A DNA stretch of 64,000 nt from CAZJQT01 sp964604415 (lineage in GTDB: Bacteria; Patescibacteriota; Saccharimonadia; Saccharimonadales; CAZJQT01): the NCBI GenBank assembly GCA_964604415.1, contig CAZRYT010000001.1:1-64000 (forward strand). The letters are read 5' to 3'. A program made the translations under genes and the position numbers. This document shows, one piece after another, positions 16,992-26,317 of the stretch. Below the pieces are notes generated by a model. It saw only the letters and a list, made by a program, of their open reading frames with translations. It did no database searches and was not told the origin of the DNA. Numbering within the stretch: the stretch's first letter is position 1; every line of letters starts with the position of its first letter.

Positions 16992-18335
16992 TTAGTCTTT
17001 TTCTAGGAAACTATTCAAAGCTTGGCGGACAGTAGAAACACCGACGTATTTAGCTGGCTGTTGGCCTTTGATGACTGGGCCAACAGCACCGTCAAAACCT
17101 AGTTTTTTGGCTTCCGCCAAACGCTTATCTATAAAAGGCACGTGACGGATTTCTCCGCTCAAACCAACCTCACCAAACACCGCCGCGTTTTTCTTGAGCT
17201 GCATGCCACGGCTAGCACTAGCAATGGCCATACAAATAGCCAGATCAGCTGCTGGTTCGCTCAAACGAATACCACCAACCACATTTATATAAATATCTTG
17301 GTCAGACAAGTTGAGTTTAGTGCGCTTTTCCAGCATGGCGACCAGTAAGTTAACACGGTTGAGGTCAATGCCACTAGCTGCCCGTTTAGGGTAACCGTAA
17401 CTGGTGCGATTAACCAAGGCCTGGACTTCAACTAGGAGTGGGCGACTGCCTTCAATAGTGGCCAAAACAATTGAGCCGTCAGTTATTTGCCTCTCAGCTA
17501 ACAGAGCAGCTGATGGATTCTGAACTGGCTCTAGGCCCTTCTCGGTCATTTCAAAGATACCCGCCTCGGTGGTTGGGCCGTAACGGTTTTTGCCAGCTCT
17601 GAGTACTTTGAAGCCGCCGTAACGGTCGCCCTCTAACTGCAGAACGACGTCAACAACGTGTTCCAAGAGTTTAGGCCCAGCAATTGAGCCTTCTTTGGTA
17701 ACGTGACCGACTAAAACCAAAGCGGTATCGGTTTGTTTGGCAGCCAGACTGAGCATGTGGGTAGAGTTGGTTATCTGGCTAACACTGCCAGCAGCAGAGG
17801 AAATGGCCTCAGCGGTTATGGTCTGGATTGAATCGACAATAACCAACTTATAGTTGTCATTCATCATAGTATGAGCAATATCGTCAGCACTGTTACTAGT
17901 TGCTATTTGCAATTGTTTTGAGCCCAAACCAAGCCGCTTGGCTCTGAGGCCAATCTGGTGGGCTGATTCTTCGCCACTAATGTATAGAACCGGTACTTTC
18001 TCTGCGAGCTTATAGGCCAGTTGTAGAAGTAGCGTGCTTTTGCCAATGCCTGGCTCTCCGGCTAGCAAGTTAACACTCCCAGCTACCAGACCACCGCCCA
18101 AAACTTGATCTAATTCATCAATACCACTGACCAGCCGTTTTTGATCTTTGCTAAGCGACGCAGTGGCTGAAACTGTCTGTAAGTCACGGCCAGAGCTCTT
18201 TAACTGTCCAGTACTGACTGACAATTGCTCCTGCAAAGTGTTCCACTCGCCGCATTGGAAACATTTGCCGCTCCATGTGCTGCTAACCGCTCCACAATTG
18301 CTACAAACGTATCTAACGGACTCCTTTTTTGCCAT
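16992..18335 (-). CDS. radA: DNA repair protein RadA
   Basis: RecA-like branch-migration ATPase that helps process recombination intermediates. The 447 residues show an N-terminal C4 zinc finger (Cys11, Cys14, Cys25, Cys28), Walker A GEPGIGKST (93-101), the RadA-specific KNRYG motif (about residue 250), and a C-terminal Lon-protease-like domain (GYPKRAASGIDLNRVNLLVAM onward). TAGAAT lies 9 nt before the ATG, between the upstream gene's stop and this start, which implies a transcript with a leader of only about 2 nt. Confidence 0.96.
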   Translation of the reverse strand: MAKKESVRYVCSNCGAVSSTWSGKCFQCGEWNTLQEQLSVSTGQLKSSGRDLQTVSATASLSKDQKRLVSGIDELDQVLGGGLVAGSVNLLAGEPGIGKSTLLLQLAYKLAEKVPVLYISGEESAHQIGLRAKRLGLGSKQLQIATSNSADDIAHTMMNDNYKLVIVDSIQTITAEAISSAAGSVSQITNSTHMLSLAAKQTDTALVLVGHVTKEGSIAGPKLLEHVVDVVLQLEGDRYGGFKVLRAGKNRYGPTTEAGIFEMTEKGLEPVQNPSAALLAERQITDGSIVLATIEGSRPLLVEVQALVNRTSYGYPKRAASGIDLNRVNLLVAMLEKRTKLNLSDQDIYINVVGGIRLSEPAADLAICMAIASASRGMQLKKNAAVFGEVGLSGEIRHVPFIDKRLAEAKKLGFDGAVGPVIKGQQPAKYVGVSTVRQALNSFLEKD

Positions 18336-18355
18336 AGTCTTAGTATTCTAGCAAA

Positions 18356-19327
18356 CTATTGCTGTTGAATAGTCTCGGGTGTGTTTTGAATAGCATTTAT
18401 TAGCTGGTTTTCTTCCAACGCCAGAGCGTTTCGCTCCTCAAGTAAGCTATTGTATTGGCTGATCAAACTCTTAACGCGGTTGACGTTTTGATTATAGTTA
18501 GCGACTTGGGCGTTATAGTCGTTTACACCAGCATTGTAATCTTTGTAGTCTTTTGCCGCCAGGTAGGCGTCCAGCTGGGCCCGCTTGGCATCAATCACCT
18601 TCTGCTGAGTATTCAAAGAGGCTTCGAGACTATCGATTTGCTGTTTTATGCTAGCTAGCTGCCGGTCATCTTCAGCGACTTTGTTTTTGCGCTCGGTAAA
18701 AGCTTTCTCATAATTCTCAGAGTAGCTGACTATTTTTGACCTGTCGGAAAAATAACGGCCGTAGTAAGTCTCTAGGTCTGGCGGCAAATTGCGTACTTCC
18801 GTACCGAGGATGGAATGGAGCTCATTGGTAACGTCAGCACCGTTCTTCTGGTATTCCTCTATAGTACTTTTGATGCGATCATCTTGGAGGCCTGCATAAG
18901 CCTGGTCAATTAGTTTATTGACGCGCTGTTTCTCCGATGGACTTAGACGGTCATAGGCGGCGTGCAGAGTTTCATGAGCGGCAGTAACTTGTAAAATACC
19001 ACTCAGTCTCGGATCCTGAATATTGCTAAGATAAATGCCCCTAAAGGCTACGTAACAACCCAAAATTATGGTTTTTTCATCACTTTTACAGTTCTGACTG
19101 AAGGTTTGCTTATCTTCTAAGTCCGGGTGATAGACGTAAAACAAATGCTGGGTTGATGGTTTCATGGTTGTGTCTGCCGCAATCTGAGCGATTGCAGCTG
19201 GCGGTTGGTAGCCCCGCAGACGCCACCAGTCATAAATTGCCCAGTGTTGCCACCATGCCAAGACCACCGCGGCAATCAGGGCTAAACTAGTTAGTAGTGA
19301 AACAACCTTTTTCAGGCTATCTTTCAT
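18356..19327 (-). CDS. membrane-anchored HExxH protein with C-terminal coiled coil
   Basis: A 323-residue protein with an N-terminal signal anchor (about residues 8-27) so that the rest is probably outside the membrane. HETLH at 118-122 is a zincin motif (AAHETLHAAYDRL); Glu169 and Glu177 are candidate third zinc ligands. Cys80 and Cys91 may form a disulfide. Residues about 215-310 are a long Gln/Asn/Lys-rich coiled coil with YNAQVANYNQNV repeats. I do not recognise a named family. TAAAAT lies 6 nt before the ATG, directly behind the clpC stop, so it is probably transcribed as a leaderless mRNA. Confidence 0.7.
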   Translation of the reverse strand: MKDSLKKVVSLLTSLALIAAVVLAWWQHWAIYDWWRLRGYQPPAAIAQIAADTTMKPSTQHLFYVYHPDLEDKQTFSQNCKSDEKTIILGCYVAFRGIYLSNIQDPRLSGILQVTAAHETLHAAYDRLSPSEKQRVNKLIDQAYAGLQDDRIKSTIEEYQKNGADVTNELHSILGTEVRNLPPDLETYYGRYFSDRSKIVSYSENYEKAFTERKNKVAEDDRQLASIKQQIDSLEASLNTQQKVIDAKRAQLDAYLAAKDYKDYNAGVNDYNAQVANYNQNVNRVKSLISQYNSLLEERNALALEENQLINAIQNTPETIQQQ

Positions 19328-19343
19328 ATTGCTATTTTAGCAG

Positions 19344-21821
19344 TTACTCGGTCACAAGAGCATATTTTAGATCGTTTTTGTCAGCGTTAACCTTAACGAT
19401 ATGGCCCTTTTCGTGCTTTTCGTCCAAAAGTTCCAACGCTATGTGATCTTCTAGAGTGTCCTGGATTAGTCGACGCATTGGCCGTACGCCATTTTTGGCG
19501 TCATAGCCGTTGCTGAGTAGAAATTCCTTGGCAGCTTTGGTGATCTCCAGGCCAATGCCATGCTTAACTAGCCGCTGACGTAGCTCATCGAGTTGCAGGT
19601 CCAAAATCTTCAGGACATTTGGTCGGCTGAGAGCTTTGAAAACAATCACTTTATCAATACGGTTGAGTAGCTCGGGGCGCATAGTTTTCTTGAGAGAATC
19701 CAGGACTTTGTCCTTATTGGTCTCATGAATTTGATTTAAATCATCTAGGTCGGCATTGTCCTGGGCGTGGAAACCAAGGTCGGCTTCCTTCTGAAGCTTA
19801 TCAGCGCCGATGTTGCTAGTCATGATGACAATAGTGTTACTAAAATCAATCTTACGACCTTTAGCATCGGTCAGGACGCCGTCTTCTAGGATCTGGAGTA
19901 ACATATTGAAAACTTCTGGATGAGCTTTTTCGATCTCGTCAAACAGCACTAAGCTATAGGGTTGACGGCGAATCTTATCTGTTAGCTGGCCACCATCATC
20001 GTAGCCGACATAGCCAGCTGGTGCGCCGACTAAACGAGCCACGGTGTGGTGCTCGCCAAACTCGCTCATATCAATTTTCACCAAAGCGTCTTCGCTACCA
20101 AAGAATTCACGAGCCAAGACTCGTGCTAATTCGGTCTTACCGACGCCAGTTGGGCCCAAGAATATGAATGAGCCGATTGGACGACCTGAGGCACCAATGC
20201 CAGTCCGATTGCGCCTAATTGCTTTGGAAGCAGCTGCGACAGCTTCGTCTTGGCCAATCACAAATTTGGAGATGTTCTTTTCTAGGTTCAGTAAATACTT
20301 GGCCTCAGATCTAATGACCTTGGTCACCGGCACGCCAGTCATCCTAGCCACCACATCAGCTACATCCTCACTAGTCATGACAATCTTCTTTTGAATCTTG
20401 CCATTTTTCTTGAGTTTCTTGAGATCTTCATTGATCTGGATAGCGCGTTGTTTAAGCTTGGCGGCTAGTTCATAGTCTTGATTATCAGCCGCATCATCCT
20501 TTTGGATATTAACCAATTGGAGTTCCTTTTGTAGTTTACGAATCTCCGGCGGAGTTTTACCTTTGTCGACTTTTAGATAAGCGGCTGTTTCGTCCAGAAG
20601 GTCAATGGCTTTATCGGGCATAAAACGGTCATTGACATAGCGTTTGGCTAGGACAGCGGTGTCTTCTAGAACTTCATCGCTGACTTTTACATTGTGGAAA
20701 TCTTCGTAGTGTTTGCGTAGTCCCTTTAGGATGGCGATGGTTTCGGGCAAGGTTGCTTCAGGCACTTGAATAGGCTGGAAGCGTCGCTCTAAGGCAGCAT
20801 CTTTCTCTATATGTTTGGTGTATTCGGCGGTAGTAGTGGCGCCAACCAGTTGGATCTTACCGCGGGCTAAAGCTGGTTTTAGAATGTTGCCGGCGTCCAT
20901 GGCGCCCTCGGCAGCACCAGCTCCAACAATCAGATGTAGCTCATCAATAAAGACGATGCTACGGTTATCATTTTCAAGCTCACTCATGACTTTTTTAAGC
21001 CGTTCTTCGAACTCGCCACGGTATTTGGTACCGGCAATCATAGCGGCCAAATCAAGCATCACTAAGCGCTTGTCCAGCAAGCTATCTGGCACTTCTTCGG
21101 ATACGATGCGTTGGGCTAGGCCCTCAACAATGGCAGTCTTACCAACACCCGGTTCGCCAATCAGAACTGGATTGTTCTTGGTGCGGCGGTTAAGAATAGT
21201 AACCAAACGACGGATTTGTGGTTCACGGCCAACTACGGGGTCAAGTTTGCCTTGTTTAGCTTGCGCTGTTAAGTCAGTGCCAAAAAAGTCCAGAGCAGTT
21301 TTACGTTGTTTGCCGCCACGGCGACGATGTTCGGTTGAGGCCTCGCTCTCGCCATCAAATTGTTGACGGTTTAGGAACTGTTCCAGCTCGTTTGTCAGGA
21401 AATCAACGTCAACATTCATGTCTTTCAATAGTTTGGTAGCGCGAGCGTTCTTTTGGCTCAAAATGCTGTATAAAATGTGCTCGGTGCCAGTCACGTCCTG
21501 ATTGAAATCCTGTGAAATTTCAGTCGCCATTTTAAGTGTTAGCTTGGCGGTTTCGCTCAAGCCTTTGGCGCCCATATTAATAACTAGAGTTTTGGGGGTT
21601 AGGTTCAAAACTAAGCGCGCTCGATCTAGTGTGATGCCAGCATTACTTAGGAACTTGGCTGCCAGGCTACCTGGCTGCGCCAAAACACCCAACAACAGAT
21701 GTTCTGTGCCTACGTAACTGCTGCCAAAACTGCGAGCAATGGCGTCAGCATGCTTTAGGCTAGAAATAGCATTGTCGGTTAAGTTTTTGTTGAAATCTTG
21801 AAATTCGTTTGAATTAGGCAT
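19344..21821 (-). CDS. clpC: ATP-dependent Clp protease ATP-binding subunit ClpC
   Basis: AAA+ unfoldase that feeds ClpP. The 825 residues contain two N-terminal Clp repeats (about 1-150), Walker A1 GEPGVGKT (222-229), a middle UVR-type segment ([19 protein letters not shown]), and a second AAA+ module with GPTGVGKT and the C-terminal ClpB_D2 domain. The UVR segment makes it ClpC rather than ClpA or ClpB. Its start has AGGAA upstream. Transcription starts about 140 nt upstream from a promoter that is overlapped by a perfect CIRCE operator, so it should be HrcA-repressed and heat-induced. Confidence 0.96.
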   Translation of the reverse strand: MPNSNEFQDFNKNLTDNAISSLKHADAIARSFGSSYVGTEHLLLGVLAQPGSLAAKFLSNAGITLDRARLVLNLTPKTLVINMGAKGLSETAKLTLKMATEISQDFNQDVTGTEHILYSILSQKNARATKLLKDMNVDVDFLTNELEQFLNRQQFDGESEASTEHRRRGGKQRKTALDFFGTDLTAQAKQGKLDPVVGREPQIRRLVTILNRRTKNNPVLIGEPGVGKTAIVEGLAQRIVSEEVPDSLLDKRLVMLDLAAMIAGTKYRGEFEERLKKVMSELENDNRSIVFIDELHLIVGAGAAEGAMDAGNILKPALARGKIQLVGATTTAEYTKHIEKDAALERRFQPIQVPEATLPETIAILKGLRKHYEDFHNVKVSDEVLEDTAVLAKRYVNDRFMPDKAIDLLDETAAYLKVDKGKTPPEIRKLQKELQLVNIQKDDAADNQDYELAAKLKQRAIQINEDLKKLKKNGKIQKKIVMTSEDVADVVARMTGVPVTKVIRSEAKYLLNLEKNISKFVIGQDEAVAAASKAIRRNRTGIGASGRPIGSFIFLGPTGVGKTELARVLAREFFGSEDALVKIDMSEFGEHHTVARLVGAPAGYVGYDDGGQLTDKIRRQPYSLVLFDEIEKAHPEVFNMLLQILEDGVLTDAKGRKIDFSNTIVIMTSNIGADKLQKEADLGFHAQDNADLDDLNQIHETNKDKVLDSLKKTMRPELLNRIDKVIVFKALSRPNVLKILDLQLDELRQRLVKHGIGLEITKAAKEFLLSNGYDAKNGVRPMRRLIQDTLEDHIALELLDEKHEKGHIVKVNADKNDLKYALVTE

Positions 21822-21857
21822 ATTTATGATTCCTACCCTAAATGAGCGCTTCGCTTA

Positions 21858-21883
21858 TGAGACAAACCTGCGGTTTTTCTCAT
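21858..21883 (-). promoter_or_regulatory. hairpin in the clpC 5' leader
   Basis: Stem ATGAGA/TCTCAT continues inward, after one mismatch, as AAACC/GGTTT closed by a 3-nt loop. Further potential stems in the same leader are GAAATG/CATTTC (5-nt loop) and AGCGG/CCGCT just after the promoter. Such a structured leader in a heat-shock gene could be a translational control element; function is inferred. Confidence 0.45.
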
Positions 21884-21962
21884 CGCGCCGGGGAAATGAA
21901 ATACATTTCTCTCGGGCTACTCTTTTCCCTTTAAATTATAAGCGGAATAAACCGCTACATCC

Positions 21963-21990
21963 ATAATAGCATTTAGCACTCAAAGGTCAA
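21963..21990 (-). promoter_or_regulatory. clpC promoter
   Basis: TTGACC (21985-21990), 16-nt spacer, TATTAT (21963-21968) on the minus strand. The -35 lies within the spacer of the CIRCE element and the spacer between the boxes contains one CIRCE arm. A second -10-like TATAAT occurs about 25 nt further downstream without a good -35. Confidence 0.65.
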
Positions 21991-21999
21991 GAGTGCTAA
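21973..21999. promoter_or_regulatory. CIRCE operator (HrcA binding site)
   Basis: TTAGCACTC - 9 nt - GAGTGCTAA, an exact match to the CIRCE consensus with both 9-nt arms intact. It overlaps the clpC promoter. HrcA itself is not encoded in this window. Confidence 0.95.
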
Positions 22000-22019
22000 T
22001 CCAATCTGTTACATGATTT

Positions 22020-24386
22020 TTAAGACTCGGATTTTTGACGACGAGATTCGAAGTAGCTATCCACGCATTGCCTGACGATTTCAACGGCTTTTTTCTGACG
22101 CGGACTTCCTTTACCTAGCTCGTGTCTAGAATTATTGAACAACTTCATAGCTATCATGTTTACAGCCGTGACAGGCGTTTCATAAATATCGGCGGTATCA
22201 AGATTTAACAGCCCAGCTGTCTGCAAGCGTTCCATATTGGTTTTGGTGCCAAATATTGTACTGTTACCCTTCATCCTAGCGTTACGGGCAGAGATCGTCC
22301 CTTCTACCATTAGACCCTCTTCTTCTAATTGAGAGATAGTTTCACCAATTTTGTGTCGCCAATCCTTCTCCCATTCACCGTTGGATTCGCTACTTTTTTG
22401 GGCACGCTTGCTGGCTTTTTTAGCTGTTCGTTTGCTGTCTTTTTCGGTTTGGCTTGGTTGTTGTTCAGGAACCGGCGCTGTGGCCACTGGATTTGGGGTA
22501 GCTTCAGCCAAGGCTTGTTCTTTTTCGGCTTGTTGCTGCGCCTTTTTAAGCCTTTCTTTAGCGGCTTGTTCAGCGATGTACTGAGCTCGTTTTTCTAAGA
22601 TCTCGGCTTCGTCATCTTCTGACTCAAATGTAGCTCCATGACGAGTGCTGTCAGTCGCATTAACTTCGTAATTTAGCTGTAGTTGTACCGGCTCTCGGCC
22701 ATCATCAAAATCGTAAGCAACTCCCCAGAAAACTGTTGGCTGGTTGCCGATATCATTTACGAATATCCTACGCCCGCGCGCTCTTAAAGCCGCCTCAAAA
22801 ACCGGCCGAGTAGCTTCATCACTTAATCTGTCGTAAACATAATCAATCAGACCGAGCCTGGGGTCACCGACTTCAAAACTATCTAGTAGTTCGGTGAGAT
22901 TTTCTGGCCGAACCGCATTACTCAAAATAGCGTAAACACGGGAGCGCCTAGCGTCAATTTCTTGCTGTGTGGCTGGACGTCGGCGCGAATCAAACTCAAT
23001 GTCAGCATTTTCAAACGCCTCGACAACCTCCTCTGGAATGGCTGGTATGCCGAGATGTTCTAACAGCCGACCACGGTCATTGAAATATTGTGTCAACAAG
23101 GCGCCTTTGCGAAGTGTCAGCTCATGCTCAGGTGCTTCTTCATCAGCTTCAATCGGAGCCTTAGGAGCGCCATCAGATACCTTTTCTCTCAAGTAGTAGC
23201 CTGGCTCGACACGCGTACCTTTGCCGGGACGCTTAGCATCGGTTCGTACAGATACCAATTCATATAGATCACCCAAGCCCTTTTCTCTCAAAGCAGACAT
23301 AATAGAGCCTGTGGTAGAACTCAATATATATTTACCGTCTTTACGGTGGGCTATTTCATTAGTGGTATATACCCCGGATTTAACCAAATCATTTGTAGTA
23401 AGTGGTCTCTCTTGAGTAGCCCTAAGCAAAAGCTGGAAGGCCAGTGCAACTTTACCACCCATAGTTTGGCCATTCGGTAATTTAGCGACACCCAGCAGGA
23501 CATCGTCATAAACTTCCTCAATCTGTTCAAATTTCAAGTCAAAATTGCCAAGGCTATACATTATTAGGCGTGGTTGAACTTTATCGACATTAATAAGAGG
23601 CTGTCCTTTGTGAGTCAGGTCATCCCGCAAGAAGTCGCCTATGTAATTTTGCCAAGTCATACTATAAAATTCCTTGATACCTAGGGTTGCGTAATCCCAA
23701 ATGTCTTTGGCTCGCAGTTGCTCATTGGGGTGGTCGGCAATATATTCGATCGCGCGCAAGCGACATTCCTCAACAAAAGTCTCGTCTTCGACAGAACTAG
23801 TGCCCCCTCCCATTCGCCGGCTAAGCGGTATTGGCTTATTGCCAACTAGCAAGACATTGTTGCCTTTGTAGACCATAACTTTTAGTGGTGTTCGGTTACT
23901 TTCTTGCTCTGACGCACCAGGTTCTGGCTCAATTGGTTGAGCCGTCGGCTCGGGTTGCTGGGCAGATGTTTCGGTATCCCTCTGGCTAAGCGACACTTTG
24001 CCTATCCTGGATGCAAAAAATTTACCAAACAAGTAAGCTTGGGCAAACTTTATGTCGTCCTCGGAGTAAGGTTCGCCTCGTGGCAAAGCGGCCAAACGGG
24101 CTTGAATACTTTCTTCACTAATCAAACCATCTTTATAGGGCTTAGTATTACGCAGATTTTCAATCTTGCGTATTGTCTCGAGGGTCTCAGGTGTAACGGG
24201 CGGCTCAAGGGCAGCTATAAAATCGGGCTCTGCTTGTGGTGCTAGTGAATCCATAGCCAAGACTGCAGTATCAATACTTTCAGATACTACTTCGGCTAAA
24301 TCTGGGTCAGTAGCTAGCTCTTGTAGCTCTTCCCAATTCTTGTACATCTCTCGATAAGAAGATGCGCGCTCACTAAACTCTGGCAC
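22020..24386 (-). CDS. large unknown protein, possible DNA-binding
   Basis: A 788-residue cytoplasmic protein that I do not recognise. Visible parts: an acidic helical N-terminus (1-130), a Gln/Pro/Glu-rich linker (about 140-165), two helical blocks that read like winged helices (about 195-260 with AIEYIADHPNEQLRAKDIWD, and about 320-400 with LTTNDLVKSGVYTTNEIAH), a mixed middle region, an Ala/Lys/Gln-rich coiled stretch (about 600-640), a Lys/Ser-rich linker, and a helical C-terminus. It starts with GTG, preceded by AGAGG at 6 nt. Its promoter is one of the best in the window. Function unknown. Confidence 0.7.
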   Translation of the reverse strand: MPEFSERASSYREMYKNWEELQELATDPDLAEVVSESIDTAVLAMDSLAPQAEPDFIAALEPPVTPETLETIRKIENLRNTKPYKDGLISEESIQARLAALPRGEPYSEDDIKFAQAYLFGKFFASRIGKVSLSQRDTETSAQQPEPTAQPIEPEPGASEQESNRTPLKVMVYKGNNVLLVGNKPIPLSRRMGGGTSSVEDETFVEECRLRAIEYIADHPNEQLRAKDIWDYATLGIKEFYSMTWQNYIGDFLRDDLTHKGQPLINVDKVQPRLIMYSLGNFDLKFEQIEEVYDDVLLGVAKLPNGQTMGGKVALAFQLLLRATQERPLTTNDLVKSGVYTTNEIAHRKDGKYILSSTTGSIMSALREKGLGDLYELVSVRTDAKRPGKGTRVEPGYYLREKVSDGAPKAPIEADEEAPEHELTLRKGALLTQYFNDRGRLLEHLGIPAIPEEVVEAFENADIEFDSRRRPATQQEIDARRSRVYAILSNAVRPENLTELLDSFEVGDPRLGLIDYVYDRLSDEATRPVFEAALRARGRRIFVNDIGNQPTVFWGVAYDFDDGREPVQLQLNYEVNATDSTRHGATFESEDDEAEILEKRAQYIAEQAAKERLKKAQQQAEKEQALAEATPNPVATAPVPEQQPSQTEKDSKRTAKKASKRAQKSSESNGEWEKDWRHKIGETISQLEEEGLMVEGTISARNARMKGNSTIFGTKTNMERLQTAGLLNLDTADIYETPVTAVNMIAMKLFNNSRHELGKGSPRQKKAVEIVRQCVDSYFESRRQKSES

Positions 24387-24414
24387 TTTAAACCTCTTTT
24401 AAGAAAACCAAACT

Positions 24415-24443
24415 ATTATAGTAGTTTGTGGCTACAACGTCAA
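24415..24443 (-). promoter_or_regulatory. strong promoter of the 788-residue unknown gene
   Basis: TTGACG (24438-24443), 17-nt spacer, perfect TATAAT (24415-24420). Transcription should start near 24408, giving a leader of about 22 nt that carries the AGAGG ribosome site. Confidence 0.7.
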
Positions 24444-24456
24444 CTAACTTTGTTAG

Positions 24457-25620
24457 TTACTTAGTTTCTTCTGTACCGTGTTCTTCGATAGCTTCCAGCA
24501 GAGAACTTTCCAATTGTTCCTTTTTCTTGATCTTCGGGACAACGACTTTGGCTTTTGGCTCTTGGGCCGGCTCTGGAGCAGCTTGCTCAGAGTTTATGTC
24601 AATCTCATAGCCAGTTAGCTTGCTGGCCAGGCGGACGTTCTGGCCACTTTTACCAATAGCAATGCTCAACTGATCCTCTGGCACGATGACTTTGGCTTTT
24701 TTGTTCTTCTCATCCAAAACCACCTTGGTAACCTTGGTTGGGCTTAAGGCATTACTGATATATGCAATCGGGTCATCACTCCAGACCACGATGTCGATCT
24801 TCTCCTGCTCGCCAACTTCACTAATGACAGCATTAACACGTGTACCATGGCCACCAACAAAGGTACCAACTGGGTCAACGCCCGGGACGCTGCTGGCGAC
24901 GGCAATCTTTGACCTAACGCCACCCTCACGGGCGATGCTTTTAATCTCAACTGCACCGTTTTCCATCTCTGGGACTTCGGCTTTGAAAAGTAACTCAATA
25001 AATTGTGGATTACCACGCGATACAACTAATTGCGGGCCGCGGAAACCACGTTCGACGTCTTTTAGGTAGATCTTTAGACGTTGGCCCGGATAGTAGCGCT
25101 CAGATTGAATTTGCTCACTTCTGGGCATAATACCTTGGGCTTTACCAAGGTCAACCCGGACTATATTACCCTCAACTCGAGCCACAATGCCATTAACGAT
25201 AGTGCCGATTTTGTCTTCATATTCTTCCATGATGATTTCGCGCTCAGCTTCACGTAAGCGCTGCAAGATAACCTGTTTGGCAGTCTGGGCAGCCACGCGG
25301 CCAAATGATTCAACCTTTTGGTGAACTTCGATGATGTCACCAACTTTGGCATTCTTTTTCATAACCTGAGCCTGACTTAGGCTAATCTGCATATGCTCGT
25401 CGTCGACTTCATCGACAACTTCCTTGCTAACATAAGCATCGACTTCACCGTTGTTTAGGTTCATAGTGACGCGGACTTCTTGCTCACGGTCACCGTAATC
25501 ACGCCTAAAAGCCGCCGCTAGAGCTTGCTCCACAATCTCTTGCACGACGTCTTCGGGTAGGTCTTTTTCCTCAGCAATTGTTTTAACCGCTAAGGCTAAT
25601 TGTTTTATGTCTAAATCCAT
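24457..25620 (-). CDS. nusA: transcription elongation/antitermination factor NusA
   Basis: RNA-polymerase-associated factor acting in pausing, termination and antitermination. The 387 residues show the N-terminal domain, an S1 domain (IGTIVNGIVARVEGNIVRVDLG), KH1 (DPVGTFVGGHGTRVNAVISE) and KH2 (LSIAIGKSGQNVRLASKLTG), then a short acidic tail instead of the extra C-terminal repeats of proteobacterial NusA. The KH1 GxxG loop is GGHG and lacks the Lys or Arg usual in the family. AGGAG lies 6 nt before the ATG. A terminator directly upstream separates it from the preceding gene; its own promoter is not clear. Confidence 0.95.
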   Translation of the reverse strand: MDLDIKQLALAVKTIAEEKDLPEDVVQEIVEQALAAAFRRDYGDREQEVRVTMNLNNGEVDAYVSKEVVDEVDDEHMQISLSQAQVMKKNAKVGDIIEVHQKVESFGRVAAQTAKQVILQRLREAEREIIMEEYEDKIGTIVNGIVARVEGNIVRVDLGKAQGIMPRSEQIQSERYYPGQRLKIYLKDVERGFRGPQLVVSRGNPQFIELLFKAEVPEMENGAVEIKSIAREGGVRSKIAVASSVPGVDPVGTFVGGHGTRVNAVISEVGEQEKIDIVVWSDDPIAYISNALSPTKVTKVVLDEKNKKAKVIVPEDQLSIAIGKSGQNVRLASKLTGYEIDINSEQAAPEPAQEPKAKVVVPKIKKKEQLESSLLEAIEEHGTEETK

Positions 25621-25640
25621 TATTTCTCCTATATTTCATG

Positions 25641-25665
25641 AAAAAAGTCGACCTGCTGGCCGACT
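25641..25665 (-). terminator. rho-independent terminator upstream of nusA
   Basis: An 8-bp stem (AGTCGGCC / GGTCGACT with one G-U, loop AGCA) is followed directly by six Ts on the minus strand. It terminates the unknown gene that ends at 25689. It is one of the clearest intrinsic terminators in the window. Confidence 0.85.
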
Positions 25666-25688
25666 AGTACAGAGTGAATTCTAACTGC

Positions 25689-26261
25689 TTAAGATGGCTT
25701 TGTCAAACCACCAGCGACAATATCCATTGCCCTAGAGGTCAGATTTATAACTTTCTCAAAATGATAGTATTTTATAGCTGCAAAATCATCATCCAGCTGT
25801 CTACAGATTTCCTCCTCTAGCGGCTGAAGCGGTGTACCTTCTTCTGGAGCAATAATATCTTCTTCATATGGACGTCTGAGCGACCAACTGAAACGACTTA
25901 ATGGGTCTAGATAATAACTTGCCCCATCATCGCGGTACCTTAGGTCATAGTGGCTGGCAAGGGTTACAGAACCAAACTTGCCTGCCCTGGTAATATAATT
26001 GGACACTAGGTAGTCAGAGTCTTTGCTACCATAGCTTCCCAGAACCCCAAGTTTCTCGTTATATCCAGAATAGTCTTGCAGGCCCAATTCGACGCCACTA
26101 TACATGGCTCCACCAACGATCTCATAAATTGATTTGAAATTATTGACACTGGCTAAACTCAATAACCTCTCAACGCAATTATGCCAAAGCATTAAACGAT
26201 TTGAGTCAACAGCAGGTTCTCGCGGATTTTTTGGATTAATTCCAATCTCGGGTGTAGACAT
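25689..26261 (-). CDS. unknown 190-residue protein
   Basis: Soluble protein without recognisable domain. The N-terminus is polar (STPEIGINPKNPREPAVDS), the middle is rich in Tyr, Gly and Ser (GGAMYSGVELGLQDYSGYNE), with an acidic stretch near residue 135 (PYEEDIIAPEEGT) and a helical end. It is a single-gene unit: its -10 TATAAT, with TGG before it (extended type), ends exactly 7 nt before the ATG, and an intrinsic terminator follows the stop. Divergent from the M1 aminopeptidase. Confidence 0.65.
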   Translation of the reverse strand: MSTPEIGINPKNPREPAVDSNRLMLWHNCVERLLSLASVNNFKSIYEIVGGAMYSGVELGLQDYSGYNEKLGVLGSYGSKDSDYLVSNYITRAGKFGSVTLASHYDLRYRDDGASYYLDPLSRFSWSLRRPYEEDIIAPEEGTPLQPLEEEICRQLDDDFAAIKYYHFEKVINLTSRAMDIVAGGLTKPS

Positions 26262-26268
26262 TTAACCT

Positions 26269-26310
26269 ATTATACCATATTAAGGAAGTTCTGTAATGTT
26301 TGTGTAGAAT
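26269..26310. promoter_or_regulatory. divergent leaderless promoter pair
   Basis: In the 56-bp gap between the two start codons, the minus-strand gene has TATAAT (26269-26274) ending 7 nt before its ATG, and the plus-strand aminopeptidase has TAGAAT (26305-26310) ending 7 nt before its ATG. Both should give mRNAs beginning at the initiation codon. Confidence 0.65.
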
Positions 26311-26317
26311 ATAGGTA

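Noticed and set aside
20815..21366. 183-codon plus-strand frame opposite clpC
   Set aside because: It is entirely within the highly conserved clpC coding sequence and its translation is a Ser/Arg-rich antisense product with no recognisable motif.
24441..24457. AACTAAC/GTTAGTT hairpin after nusA as a terminator
   Set aside because: Short AT-rich stem with no following T-run, and it overlaps a strong -35 box.
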